A stretch of 64,000 nucleotides of DNA from VFKU01 sp964620045. Its GTDB lineage: Bacteria; Hydrogenedentota; Hydrogenedentia; Hydrogenedentales; GCA-2746185. A program made the translations under genes and the position numbers. The stretch covers positions 1 to 64,000 of the forward strand of contig CAZUJL010000009.1 of assembly GCA_964620045.1 (NCBI GenBank). Direction: 5' to 3'. Below, piece after piece: positions 50,319-58,249 of this stretch. Position 1 is the stretch's first letter. Each line of letters begins with the position of its first letter. A model generated the notes under the pieces. It did not search any database. It worked only from the letters and a program-made list of their open reading frames with translations, and was not told the DNA's origin.

Positions 50319-51575
50319 CTAGTGCGTGCTCCCTTTCGTTTTCGATTCGTCGGCGGCGCCTTCGCCCGGGTGGTCGCCAAACTCGCTCAAAATGTGCCCG
50401 AACTTTTCATGCTTGGTGCGTAAGTATCGCGCATTGTGCTGGTTCGCCGGTATCTCGATGGGGATGCGGCCGGTGATTTCGAGACCATAACCCTGCAGGC
50501 CGGCGCGTTTCACGGGGTTGTTCGAGATGAGGCGCATCGTGGTGACGCCGAGATCGCGCAGGATTTGCGCGCCGATGCCGTATTCGCGCGGGTCGGGATC
50601 GAAGCCGAGGTGGATGTTCGCCTCGGCGGTGTCCATGCCCTGGTCCTGCAGGCCGTAGGCCTTGATCTTGTTCACGAGCCCGATGCCGCGGCCTTCCTGC
50701 CGCATGTACACGAGCACGCCGCTGCCTTCGCGATCGAGAATCCGCATCGCTTCGTGGAGCTGGCTGCCGCAATCGCAGCGCATCGAGTGAAACACGTCGC
50801 CGGTGAGGCACTCGGAGTGCACGCGCACGGCGACGTCCTGCTTGCCGGCGACGTCGCCCTTCACCAGCGCGATGTGGTTCTGCTTGTCCACCGCGGTCTC
50901 ATACACAACGAGGCGGAAGTCGCCGTGCTCCGTGGGCAGGGTCGTCTCCGCGGCGCGCTGCACGAGTTGTTCGTGCAGGCGGCGGTATTTGATCAGGCTC
51001 TCGACGGAGCAGATGCGCATGTCGTGTTGCGCGGCGAATTCACGGAGCTGCGGCATGCGCGCCATGGTGCCGTCGTCGTTCATGATTTCGCAGATGACGG
51101 CCGCGGGATAGAGCCCCGCGAGACGCGCGAGATCGACGCTGCCCTCGGTTTGCCCGGCGCGCACGAGCACACCGCCTTCGCGCGCGCGCAGCGGGAACAC
51201 ATGGCCGGGGCGCACGAGATCGGTTGGTTTCGAATTCGGATCAACGGCGACCTGCACGGTGCGCGCACGATCAGCGGCACTGATGCCCGTGGTAACGCCG
51301 GTGGCCGCTTCAACGGAGACATGGAAGGCGGTTTCAAAGCGCGAAGTGTTTTGCGGCGCCATGGGCGGCAGTTGGAGCGCCTCGATGCGCTCCGGCGTGA
51401 GCGCGAGACAAATCAGGCCGCGCGCGTACTTTGCCATAAAGTTAATCGCTTCGGGCGTGACTTTTTCGGCGGCGATGACGAGATCGCCTTCATTCTCGCG
51501 GTCTTCGTCGTCCACGAGAATGATCATCTTGCCCTTCTTGAGGTCTTCGAGCACCAGCGGTATCGATTGCGGCAT
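50319..51575 (-). CDS. ribBA: Bifunctional DHBP synthase / GTP cyclohydrolase II
   Basis: 418 aa fusion. The N-terminal RibB half (about 1-205) contains LVDDEDRENEGDLVIAAE and GTMARMPQL. The C-terminal RibA half carries the zinc cysteines in CLTGDVFHSMRCDCGSQL, plus YMRQEGRGIGLVNKIKAY. It supplies both precursors of riboflavin: dihydroxybutanone phosphate from ribulose 5-phosphate and the pyrimidine from GTP. ATG at 51575 follows AGGAGG by 5 nt. Tail (about 395-418) is polar and variable. Confidence 0.97.
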   Translation of the reverse strand: MPQSIPLVLEDLKKGKMIILVDDEDRENEGDLVIAAEKVTPEAINFMAKYARGLICLALTPERIEALQLPPMAPQNTSRFETAFHVSVEAATGVTTGISAADRARTVQVAVDPNSKPTDLVRPGHVFPLRAREGGVLVRAGQTEGSVDLARLAGLYPAAVICEIMNDDGTMARMPQLREFAAQHDMRICSVESLIKYRRLHEQLVQRAAETTLPTEHGDFRLVVYETAVDKQNHIALVKGDVAGKQDVAVRVHSECLTGDVFHSMRCDCGSQLHEAMRILDREGSGVLVYMRQEGRGIGLVNKIKAYGLQDQGMDTAEANIHLGFDPDPREYGIGAQILRDLGVTTMRLISNNPVKRAGLQGYGLEITGRIPIEIPANQHNARYLRTKHEKFGHILSEFGDHPGEGAADESKTKGSTH

Positions 51576-51586
51576 GGGTCCTCCTC

Positions 51587-52210
51587 TCACGCGAAGCCAT
51601 GCCGCGCGAGGGTCGCGTGTGTGAGACCCGGCGCGGCGGCGCGCGTGTAGTGGTAAATGTGTTTGCCGAGCATGTCGGCCTCCATGTTCACCGCGTCGCC
51701 GGCTTTCTTCGAGGCGAGCTTGGTGCGCTGGAGTGTTTCGGGAATCACGGCGACATCGAAGACATCGCCGCGCGGATCGACGACGGTGAGACTGATGCCG
51801 TCAATGGTGACGGAACCTTTGGGCACGAGGTAGCGCGCGACGTCGGCGGGCGCGCGGAAAGACCACAGCGCGAAGTCGCCTTGCGGCCGGACGCCTTCGA
51901 TATGGCCGACGCCGTCCACATGGCCCTGCACGAAGTGGCCGCCGAAACGGTCGCCCGCGGCCATCGCGCGCTCGAGGTTCACCGGATCGCCCGGCTTGAG
52001 CGCGCCGAGCGTGGTCTTTGCGAAGGATTCCGGCGACACCTGCACGCGAAACGAGGACGCGGAGAACTCCGCAACCGTCATGCAAGCGCCATCGATCGCG
52101 ATGCTGTCGCCGAGCGCGATGCCGTCGAGTACGCTCTTGGCGCGAATCGTGAGGTCCGCACCGTTTCGCGCGGCGACCGTGCCGATTTCTTCGATGATTC
52201 CGGTAAACAT
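51587..52210 (-). CDS. ribE: Riboflavin synthase alpha subunit
   Basis: 207 aa with two homologous lumazine-binding barrels. MFTGIIEEIGTV opens the first; SIAIDGACMTV and FGGHFVQGHVDGVG follow, and the second repeat has GSVTIDGISLTVV. It dismutates two lumazines to riboflavin. The name ribE is used in most bacteria (ribC in E. coli). It lies between ribD (1 bp gap) and ribBA. Confidence 0.96.
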   Translation of the reverse strand: MFTGIIEEIGTVAARNGADLTIRAKSVLDGIALGDSIAIDGACMTVAEFSASSFRVQVSPESFAKTTLGALKPGDPVNLERAMAAGDRFGGHFVQGHVDGVGHIEGVRPQGDFALWSFRAPADVARYLVPKGSVTIDGISLTVVDPRGDVFDVAVIPETLQRTKLASKKAGDAVNMEADMLGKHIYHYTRAAAPGLTHATLARHGFA

Positions 52211-52211
52211 A

Positions 52212-53291
52212 TCAGTGCTTTACCACGTAGGCCTCGATGAGGATGTCCTCACCGATGGCGGTGGTTTTCATATCGCGCAAGGCGATCGCTTCGGACATAA
52301 ATTCCACGCCGCGGCCTTCGACGGCCGTGATGGCTTCGCGTCCACCCACGATCTTCGGCGCAACGAAAAACATGACCTTATCCACGATGCCGGCTTCGAA
52401 CGCGGAGGCATGCGTCGAGCCGCCTCCTTCGATCAGCACGGTCATAATATTGCGCTTGCCGAGCTCGCGCATGAGGGCCCAGAAATCGATGCCACCCAGC
52501 GCGCGCGGGATTTCTATCACCTGATCCGCGCCTTCTGAAGTACGCCCTTCGGCCACCGCGACCCAGGTGGGCGCGTCGCTCTGCAGGTTGAACACTTTTC
52601 GATCGGGCCCGAGGTATTCGTCGGCATCGACAATCACGCGAATCGGATCGCGCGTATCACCTTCGGACAGGCGCGTGGTCAGGCTCGGATCATCGAGCAT
52701 CACCGTGCGGCTACCGACGAGGATGGCGTCCACTTCGTTGCGCAGCTTGTGCACGTGCGCGCGCGCGGTCTCCCCCGTCACCCATTTCGAGTCGCCGGTG
52801 CGCGTCGCGATTTTGCCGTCCAGCGTCATCGCGCATTTGGCGATTACAAAGGGCAGACCGGTGGTGATGTGTTTCACGAAGGCTTCGTTCAGCCGTTGCG
52901 CTTCCGGTTCCAGCACGCCGACTTCCACTTCAACACCGGCCGCGCGCAGGGCCTCGATGCCTTTGCCCGCGACTTTCGGGTTTGGATCCTGCATCGCGGC
53001 GACGACGCGGCGCGGCTTGCGCGCTTTCAACAAATCCACGCAGGGCGGCGTTTTGCCGTGGTGGGCGCAGGGCTCGAGCGTAACGTAAATCGTGGCGCCG
53101 GAGACATCGGGCGCATGCCGCAGCGCCATGACCTCGGCGTGCGGCTCGCCGGCGCGTTCGTGCCAACCTTCGCCGATGATCGCGCCGTCGCGCACGACGA
53201 CACAGCCCACCATCGGGTTCGGGCTGGTGCGGCCACGGCCGCGCGCAGCAAGCTCCAGCGCGCGCTGCATGTAATCGCGATCGGTCGGCAT
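52212..53291 (-). CDS. ribD: Bifunctional diaminohydroxyphosphoribosylaminopyrimidine deaminase / reductase
   Basis: 359 aa. The deaminase half has the zinc motifs GEPHAEVMAL and VTLEPCAHHGKTPPC. The reductase half has FVIAKCAMTLDGKIATRTGDSKWVTG, VGSRTVMLDDPSL and LIEGGGSTHASAF. It carries out steps two and three of the GTP branch of riboflavin synthesis. ATG at 53291 gives the family-typical start (MPTDRDYMQRALELAARGRG). The start directly abuts the T-run of the upstream terminator, and the only ribosome-site-like purines (GGGA) lie within its hairpin. Confidence 0.96.
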   Translation of the reverse strand: MPTDRDYMQRALELAARGRGRTSPNPMVGCVVVRDGAIIGEGWHERAGEPHAEVMALRHAPDVSGATIYVTLEPCAHHGKTPPCVDLLKARKPRRVVAAMQDPNPKVAGKGIEALRAAGVEVEVGVLEPEAQRLNEAFVKHITTGLPFVIAKCAMTLDGKIATRTGDSKWVTGETARAHVHKLRNEVDAILVGSRTVMLDDPSLTTRLSEGDTRDPIRVIVDADEYLGPDRKVFNLQSDAPTWVAVAEGRTSEGADQVIEIPRALGGIDFWALMRELGKRNIMTVLIEGGGSTHASAFEAGIVDKVMFFVAPKIVGGREAITAVEGRGVEFMSEAIALRDMKTTAIGEDILIEAYVVKH

Positions 53292-53336
53292 AAAAAACAA
53301 AACGTCCCGTGTGTGCACACTGCACCCTCGGGACGT
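53292..53336 (-). terminator. Intrinsic terminator in the ribD leader (riboswitch expression platform)
   Basis: On the minus strand ACGTCCCG (53329-53336) pairs with CGGGACGT (53302-53309), an 8-bp stem. The loop itself contains the palindrome GTGTGCACAC (53311-53320 region), and TTTTGTTTTTT follows (53292-53302). The T-run ends one base before the ribD ATG. FMN binding upstream would favour this terminator and may also hide the ribosome site. Confidence 0.8.
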
Positions 53337-53431
53337 GGACGGGTCGCGCGTGTGGCTCGGCACCGGCCCACGCGGAGGGACTGATACACCTCGCGCGCGG
53401 CCCGGGATCACCGGACACACGCCACCGCCTC

Positions 53432-53550
53432 AACCTTCTACCATCCGGACTGTGACCGTCGGCCTCGGAGTTTCACCGAGTCAGCCCCAGGCAAGCCTGG
53501 GGGTCGCGGGCTATACCGCCGGTGGGGAGTTTCACCCCGCCCCGAAGGTT
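53432..53550 (-). ncRNA. FMN riboswitch (RFN element)
   Basis: Minus-strand RNA begins AACCTTCGGGGCGGGGTGAA. It then has CTCCCCACCGGCGGTA, AGCCCGCGA, a variable stem-loop (CCCCAGGC/GCCTGGGG), CTCGGTGAAACTCCGAGGC and CCGACGGTCACAGTCCGGAT, and closes with AGAAGGTT, which pairs with the first bases. All conserved RFN blocks are present in order. It senses flavin mononucleotide and controls the ribD operon downstream, here probably by transcription attenuation. Confidence 0.97.
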
Positions 53551-53568
53551 AAGTTATGAACTATCGAA

Positions 53569-53597
53569 AGTATACCGCCGTATGCGCACGCAGTCAA
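53569..53597 (-). promoter_or_regulatory. Promoter of the riboflavin operon
   Basis: Minus-strand TTGACT (53592-53597), 17-bp spacer, TATACT (53569-53574). Transcription would start near 53562, about 12 nt ahead of the FMN riboswitch. It is divergent from, and about 40 bp away from, the promoter of the lipoprotein gene. Confidence 0.75.
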
Positions 53598-53636
53598 CGC
53601 CAGCCGCGGCGATCCCGCGCTTGCGCCATCGGTGTG

Positions 53637-53665
53637 TTGACGGTTCGACGGCGCATTGCTAGAGT
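53637..53665 (+). promoter_or_regulatory. Promoter of the lipoprotein gene
   Basis: TTGACG (53637-53642), 17-bp spacer, TAGAGT (53660-53665, 4 of 6). This gives a start near 53672 and a leader of about 20 nt containing AGGAG before the ATG at 53692. Confidence 0.55.
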
Positions 53666-53691
53666 CGCGGCCACTCAGGAGAACGCATCGA

Positions 53692-54603
53692 ATGCGTGCG
53701 GTTCAGACGAATTCACTATTGCTGTTGCTGTTCGTTGCGGCGGGCTGCTCGGAGGCGGCCAAGGATTCCAAGGCAGCCCCTGCGGATGAGTCCCCAAAAG
53801 AAAAGTTCACGCTCGATCTCCATCCGCGCGAGACACCGGGCTCTCGCGCGCAATGGGACATTCAAACGAAAGTTGAGATTCTCTATTCAGTGGAAGTCAA
53901 TGGCGCGCCCGACCCCAATCAAGATGAATCGGCAACGGCGTCGCTTGATGTAAAAACCGATGTACAGATCGTAACCGTGGACTCCAAAGGAACGCCGACG
54001 GGTTTGCGCGGCATCGTACGGTCCTCACAGGCGCGCATCGACGGCAAGACAGTGCCCGCGTTGCCTGCCGGAACGCAGGCGGAGTCACGCACAACGGGGA
54101 ACGAGATGACCGTAACCGGTCTTCCCTTCGTGCTGGAACCGGAAATCACCGCGCTGGCGGAAGGCATTTTCCGCGGCGCGGAAGCCGAGGGCCCGACGGA
54201 CGGCGATATATTCGGAACCACGGAACCGCGGGCAATCGGCGAAAAATGGGATGTGAATGTGGAGCAGCTCAAGCGGCTTATCAGCACACCGGAATTTTCC
54301 GCGCGCGATGTGAGTGTAACTGGATCCGCCACGTTGATGGGAGTGGTCAATGTGGACGGCACCGAATGCTTGCACGTTCGCGCAAACTCTAGAATCAAGG
54401 ATGTCAAAGTCGATCTGCCCGAAGGACTGACGCTCAGCAGCGCGACCGGCACGATACGCGGGAATATCTATCTGGATAGAGCGACTGGCATGCGCCGCAA
54501 GGACGACGGTGAAGTCGAGTTCAAACTCAGCGCATTCGCGCAGCCGAACGTGAAAATAAATGTCACGATTAAGCAATCCATCGCACGCACCATCACCCGC
54601 TGA
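53692..54603 (+). CDS. Lipoprotein of unknown function (DUF6263-like)
   Basis: 303 aa. A 19-residue signal ends in lipobox VAAGC with Cys19. The mature part is beta-rich: KFTLDLHPRETPGSRAQWDI, VKTDVQIVTVDSKGTPTGL, a variable-threshold-like GDIFGTTEPRAIGEKWDV, and LTLSSATGTIRGNIYLDRATG. The IYLDRATGM...DGEVEF ending is common in periplasmic DUF6263-type proteins. ATG at 53692 is preferred over an upstream ATG at 53656, which lies between the promoter elements. No partner is evident besides the small membrane protein that follows. Confidence 0.65.
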   Translation: MRAVQTNSLLLLLFVAAGCSEAAKDSKAAPADESPKEKFTLDLHPRETPGSRAQWDIQTKVEILYSVEVNGAPDPNQDESATASLDVKTDVQIVTVDSKGTPTGLRGIVRSSQARIDGKTVPALPAGTQAESRTTGNEMTVTGLPFVLEPEITALAEGIFRGAEAEGPTDGDIFGTTEPRAIGEKWDVNVEQLKRLISTPEFSARDVSVTGSATLMGVVNVDGTECLHVRANSRIKDVKVDLPEGLTLSSATGTIRGNIYLDRATGMRRKDDGEVEFKLSAFAQPNVKINVTIKQSIARTITR

Positions 54604-54609
54604 TTTTCG

Positions 54610-55101
54610 ATGACCATGAAGCAAACTGCGAACCGGCCGTATATCGGATTTGTCGTTGCCACGATGCTGGTGCTGCCGTTGATCAGCATCGGTGCTGAAC
54701 TGGGGCGCCTCAACACAGCCGGGTATTGGGAAACCGCCGGCAAGTGGTTCATTTTTTGGGGACTGGGCATCCGATTGTCGGTCGCGGGCGTCAAGCAACT
54801 CCTACAACCGGAATTCACGGCCCAGCAGATTCTGGGCGTGGACGATCCGCGCAGCCATACACTTGTGCGCGAGTTGGGCTTCGCGAACCTATGCTCCGGC
54901 CTGACCGGCATCATTTCTCTCTTTGTGCCGGCGTGGCGCATGGCGGCGGCGTTCGTCGGCGGGTTGTACATGGCCATCGCCGGAGTAAACCATCTGCTCC
55001 ATAAACCCGCGGGCGTCAATGAAGTGGTGGCCACTGTTTCCGACATTTTCATCGCGGTGGTGATGGCTGTCTATCTTGCGAGTCCCCTGTTTACGACTTG
55101 A
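54610..55101 (+). CDS. Membrane protein, DUF6790-like
   Basis: 163 aa with four hydrophobic segments: about 11-28 (YIGFVVATMLVLPLISIGA), 45-62, 95-120, and the C-terminal SDIFIAVVMAVYLASPLF. The segment THTLVRELGFANLCSGLTGI-like (HTLVRELGFANLCSG) resembles DUF6790 proteins. The biochemical role is unknown. It follows the lipoprotein gene by 6 bp and probably shares its transcript. Confidence 0.6.
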   Translation: MTMKQTANRPYIGFVVATMLVLPLISIGAELGRLNTAGYWETAGKWFIFWGLGIRLSVAGVKQLLQPEFTAQQILGVDDPRSHTLVRELGFANLCSGLTGIISLFVPAWRMAAAFVGGLYMAIAGVNHLLHKPAGVNEVVATVSDIFIAVVMAVYLASPLFTT

Positions 55102-55131
55102 CTGGCGGCCTAGCGCGATACGCCACCTTGC

Positions 55132-55160
55132 TTGAACAGGGCGTACTCACCCCCTAGAAT
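55132..55160 (+). promoter_or_regulatory. Promoter of the RND transporter gene
   Basis: TTGAAC (55132-55137), 17-bp spacer, TAGAAT (55155-55160, 5 of 6). The predicted start is near 55167, 21 nt before the ATG at 55188. Confidence 0.6.
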
Positions 55161-55187
55161 CCTGCGACCTTCAACCACGGGTGCTGC

Positions 55188-57386
55188 ATGGGTTTCTTCG
55201 CGCCGAAGCGTATAGCTGTGTTGCTGTTCCTGGCCACGGTGGTGGCCGCTGTGCCGGGCCTCGGGCGATTGAAAATGGAGACCGACGCCACGGCGTCGTT
55301 TGTGCCGCAGCACGGCACCAAGGCCGAGACCTACAAGCGCTACCTTGAATTGTTCACGCCGGATTTCGGCACGGTCGTCATCGCGACGGGCGATGTGTGG
55401 CGGCCGGATCGCTGGCAGGCATTCTCCGCGATGGCGGACGAGATTGCGGCGCTCGATGTCGTCGAGCGCGTCATCGGCCTGCCAAATGCGGACTACGTAT
55501 CCGGCACGGCCGCGCAGGTCGAGGTCAAGGATTTCCCCGAGCTGGCGCCGGAAGCCGGCGAGAAGCTGCGCGATGCGGCGCTGGCCTATGAACCCTATCG
55601 ACAATCGCTGGTGACGGCGGACGGCAAGGCGATTGCCTTGTATGTCGCGTGCCAGCGCGACGTGGACGCGGTCACTTTCGATGCGGCCGTCACGCCCATC
55701 GTGGAAAAGTACAAGCCGCAATTCGTCGACAACGCCGGCGGCGATCTCTTCCAGAGCGGCGACCAATATGTAAGCGCGGAAATCGGCCGGCAGACGCAAG
55801 CCTCGACGATGATCCTGGGCATTTCGATCATCATCATGCTCGTGATCGCGGCCATCACGACGCGCAGTATCGTGGGTGGGTTGCTGGCCGCCGGCACGGG
55901 CATCTTCGCGGCCTTCTTCACGTTTGCACTGATGGGCTATCTCGGCATTCACCTGAACTCGGTGAATTCGCTCGTGATCAACATGCTCATTCCGCTCGGC
56001 ACGGCCTACACTATCCACGCGCTCGAATACACACACCGCGAATCGCGCTATATATTCGGTATCGTGCCGGTGTCGGGCATCGTGCCGTTTGGTTTCGCGG
56101 CGGGCACGACGGCGCTTGGCTTCGCGACGACGGCGATCAGCCCCGTGTTGAACGTGCAACAGTTCGGCATGCTGGGCGCGTTCGGCATTTGCATGGTGCT
56201 GTATACGACGCTGCTGCTTACGTTTCCGTTGGTGGTGAAGTCCGGATTTACGCCTGCGCCAGTCGAATCGCTCACGATGCCCGCGTGGGTCGAGCGGCCG
56301 ATGAACTTTTCGAAGACCACGGCGCTGGCGCTGGTGTTCATCCTCTTCGGCCTTACCGCCGTGGGCATGTGGCGCGTGCAGGTGAACTATGAGGCGATCG
56401 ATTATCTGCTGCCGTCGAACCAGGCGCGGATCGACGCGGACCGCGGCACGTCGCTGTTCAGCCGGCACAACATGCCGCTGATGGTGCGCGGCGACAAGCC
56501 GGAAGCGGCGATAGATCCGGCGTTGTGGAAGAAGATCGATACGCTGCTCTCCGGCATTCGCGCGGATTATCCGGAAGTAAAGGCGTCGTGGATCTACGAT
56601 CAGATTAAACAACTCAGCCTGGCGTTTACGGCGGATGAACCGACGCCGACCACGATGCCGGATTCTGCAGACCTCATCGCGCAGTACCTGTTGTTGTTCG
56701 ACGAGCATGACTTGCAACCGTATATCGACACAGATCGGCAGGACTTGGCGGTGATTCTGCAGGTGCCGTTCCGCAATTCACGGGAGTTCCGTGCGTTCCA
56801 GAAGGACCTCGACCAGCGCATCGCCGCGGCGGGAATCAGCGCGGAACTGACGGGCCGCGAGAAATTCTTCTTTGAAATCGGCGACCAGATTGCATGGAAT
56901 AACATCCAGGCGACGTTCAGCAGCACGATCCTGTTGTTGTTTACGTTCTGGATCATGGTTCGTTCGTTCAGCGTGGCGTTTATCGCGCTGCTCGTGAATT
57001 CGCTGCCGGTGTTTGCGTGCCTGGCGTTTATGGGACTCGCCGGGATCGATCTGGATCTCGGCAACTCGATTGTCGCGTCCGTCGCGCTGGGGTTGGTGGT
57101 GGACGATACCGGGCACTTAATCATGCGGTATCGCACGCATCGCAAAGCCGGCAACGCGCCGCGCGCGGCCGTGGACCTGATGTTGCGCGAGCACTGGTCG
57201 CCGGTTATCAAAGCGACTTTTGTCATTGTGCTTGGATTTGCGGCCTTGAACGCGGCGCCGCTGGTGCCCTTCCACTCCTTCTCGCGCGCGCTCAGCGCGA
57301 CGATGGCGTTTGCGATCCTTGGCGACCTATTGCTGCTGCCGCCGCTGCTGATTCACTTCGACCGCGACAAGGAGACGGCTTCGTGA
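55188..57386 (+). CDS. RND superfamily (MMPL/HpnN-like) exporter
   Basis: 732 aa. A first helix (IAVLLFLATVVAAVPGL) is followed by a periplasmic domain (DATASFVPQHGTKAETYKRY), five more helices including TRSIVGGLLAAGTGIFAAFF and GFAAGTTALGFATTA, then a second half repeating this plan (helix at about 377-393, loop, and five helices near ILLLFTFWIMVRSFSVAFIA). DDTGHLIMRYR is the conserved motif after helix 10. Single-polypeptide RND proteins of this kind export lipids, hopanoids or siderophores. The enoyl-CoA hydratase gene is coupled to its end by a GTGA overlap, which suggests a lipid or fatty-acyl substrate. Confidence 0.88.
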   Translation: MGFFAPKRIAVLLFLATVVAAVPGLGRLKMETDATASFVPQHGTKAETYKRYLELFTPDFGTVVIATGDVWRPDRWQAFSAMADEIAALDVVERVIGLPNADYVSGTAAQVEVKDFPELAPEAGEKLRDAALAYEPYRQSLVTADGKAIALYVACQRDVDAVTFDAAVTPIVEKYKPQFVDNAGGDLFQSGDQYVSAEIGRQTQASTMILGISIIIMLVIAAITTRSIVGGLLAAGTGIFAAFFTFALMGYLGIHLNSVNSLVINMLIPLGTAYTIHALEYTHRESRYIFGIVPVSGIVPFGFAAGTTALGFATTAISPVLNVQQFGMLGAFGICMVLYTTLLLTFPLVVKSGFTPAPVESLTMPAWVERPMNFSKTTALALVFILFGLTAVGMWRVQVNYEAIDYLLPSNQARIDADRGTSLFSRHNMPLMVRGDKPEAAIDPALWKKIDTLLSGIRADYPEVKASWIYDQIKQLSLAFTADEPTPTTMPDSADLIAQYLLLFDEHDLQPYIDTDRQDLAVILQVPFRNSREFRAFQKDLDQRIAAAGISAELTGREKFFFEIGDQIAWNNIQATFSSTILLLFTFWIMVRSFSVAFIALLVNSLPVFACLAFMGLAGIDLDLGNSIVASVALGLVVDDTGHLIMRYRTHRKAGNAPRAAVDLMLREHWSPVIKATFVIVLGFAALNAAPLVPFHSFSRALSATMAFAILGDLLLLPPLLIHFDRDKETAS

Positions 57387-58243
57387 TCACGGGATCCTTT
57401 CGCGGCTTCACCGTCGCGCTCGAAGATCCGGGCATCGTTGTGGTGACGTTCGATCGGCCGGAGCGCATGAATGGCATGACGATGCCGATGAAGCGCGACC
57501 TGATCGAAACCGTCACGCAGGCGCAGATGGACGAGGCCGTGCGCGTCGTGGTGTTCACCGGCACGGGCCGCGCCTTCAGCGCCGGCGACGACATCTCCGA
57601 AAACATGAACACCACGGAAACGGCCGCCTTGACGCCGGATATTCCAAAGGGATTCAGCACGGCGAAAAACCATGCCTTGGGTACCTACAACGGACTGCGC
57701 ACATTCTCGCAGGCACTGAATCTGGGCGTGCGGAATCTGGACAAGATGACCATCGCCGCGATTAACGGCGTGGCGATTCAGTCTGGCTTCTCTCTCGCGC
57801 TGTGCTGCGATTTTCGGATCGCGTCCAGCGCGGCGCGCATGGGCAGCGGCACGCTGCGGTTCGGGCTGCTGCCGGACGAAGGCGGGCACTACCTACTGCT
57901 GCAGCGGCTTGGGCTTGCACGCGCGATTGAGTTTCTGTATCGCAATGAGATCGTCGCCGCCGAAGATGCGCAGCGGCTTGGGTTAGTCAACGAAGTTGTC
58001 GAGCCGGATGGACTGATGCCGGCGGCGATGAAATTGGCGCGTGAACTTGCGGCAGGCCCGCAGGTGGCGATGCGGTTGCTCAAGCGTTCGCTGTATCGCG
58101 CCGCGGACGCCGGATTCGCCGAGGCGATGGAAGATATCGCGTCCAAAACCGCGATCACGGACGGCCACGCTGACGCGCGCGAAGGCATCGCGGCGTTTCG
58201 CGAGAAGCGGCAGCCGCAGTTCAACGAGTGGCTTGAGAAATAA
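57383..58243 (+). CDS. Enoyl-CoA hydratase/isomerase (crotonase) family protein
   Basis: 286 aa. Crotonase signatures: VVTFDRPERMNGMTM, oxyanion-hole segment AFSAGDDISEN, MTIAAINGVAIQSGFSLALCCDFRIAS and FGLLPDEGGHYLLLQRLG. The second-region Glu at LLPDEGG is present, while the first catalytic Glu of mitochondrial-type hydratase is not clear, so hydratase, isomerase or another acyl-CoA reaction is possible. GTG at 57383 overlaps the RND stop; longer N-termini inside the RND gene are rejected. Confidence 0.9.
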   Translation: MITGSFRGFTVALEDPGIVVVTFDRPERMNGMTMPMKRDLIETVTQAQMDEAVRVVVFTGTGRAFSAGDDISENMNTTETAALTPDIPKGFSTAKNHALGTYNGLRTFSQALNLGVRNLDKMTIAAINGVAIQSGFSLALCCDFRIASSAARMGSGTLRFGLLPDEGGHYLLLQRLGLARAIEFLYRNEIVAAEDAQRLGLVNEVVEPDGLMPAAMKLARELAAGPQVAMRLLKRSLYRAADAGFAEAMEDIASKTAITDGHADAREGIAAFREKRQPQFNEWLEK

Positions 58244-58249
58244 GCAGCT

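Noticed and set aside
55110..56717. 535-aa minus-strand open frame opposite the RND transporter
   Set aside because: Highly basic, His/Gln/Arg-rich antisense translation typical of GC-rich shadows.
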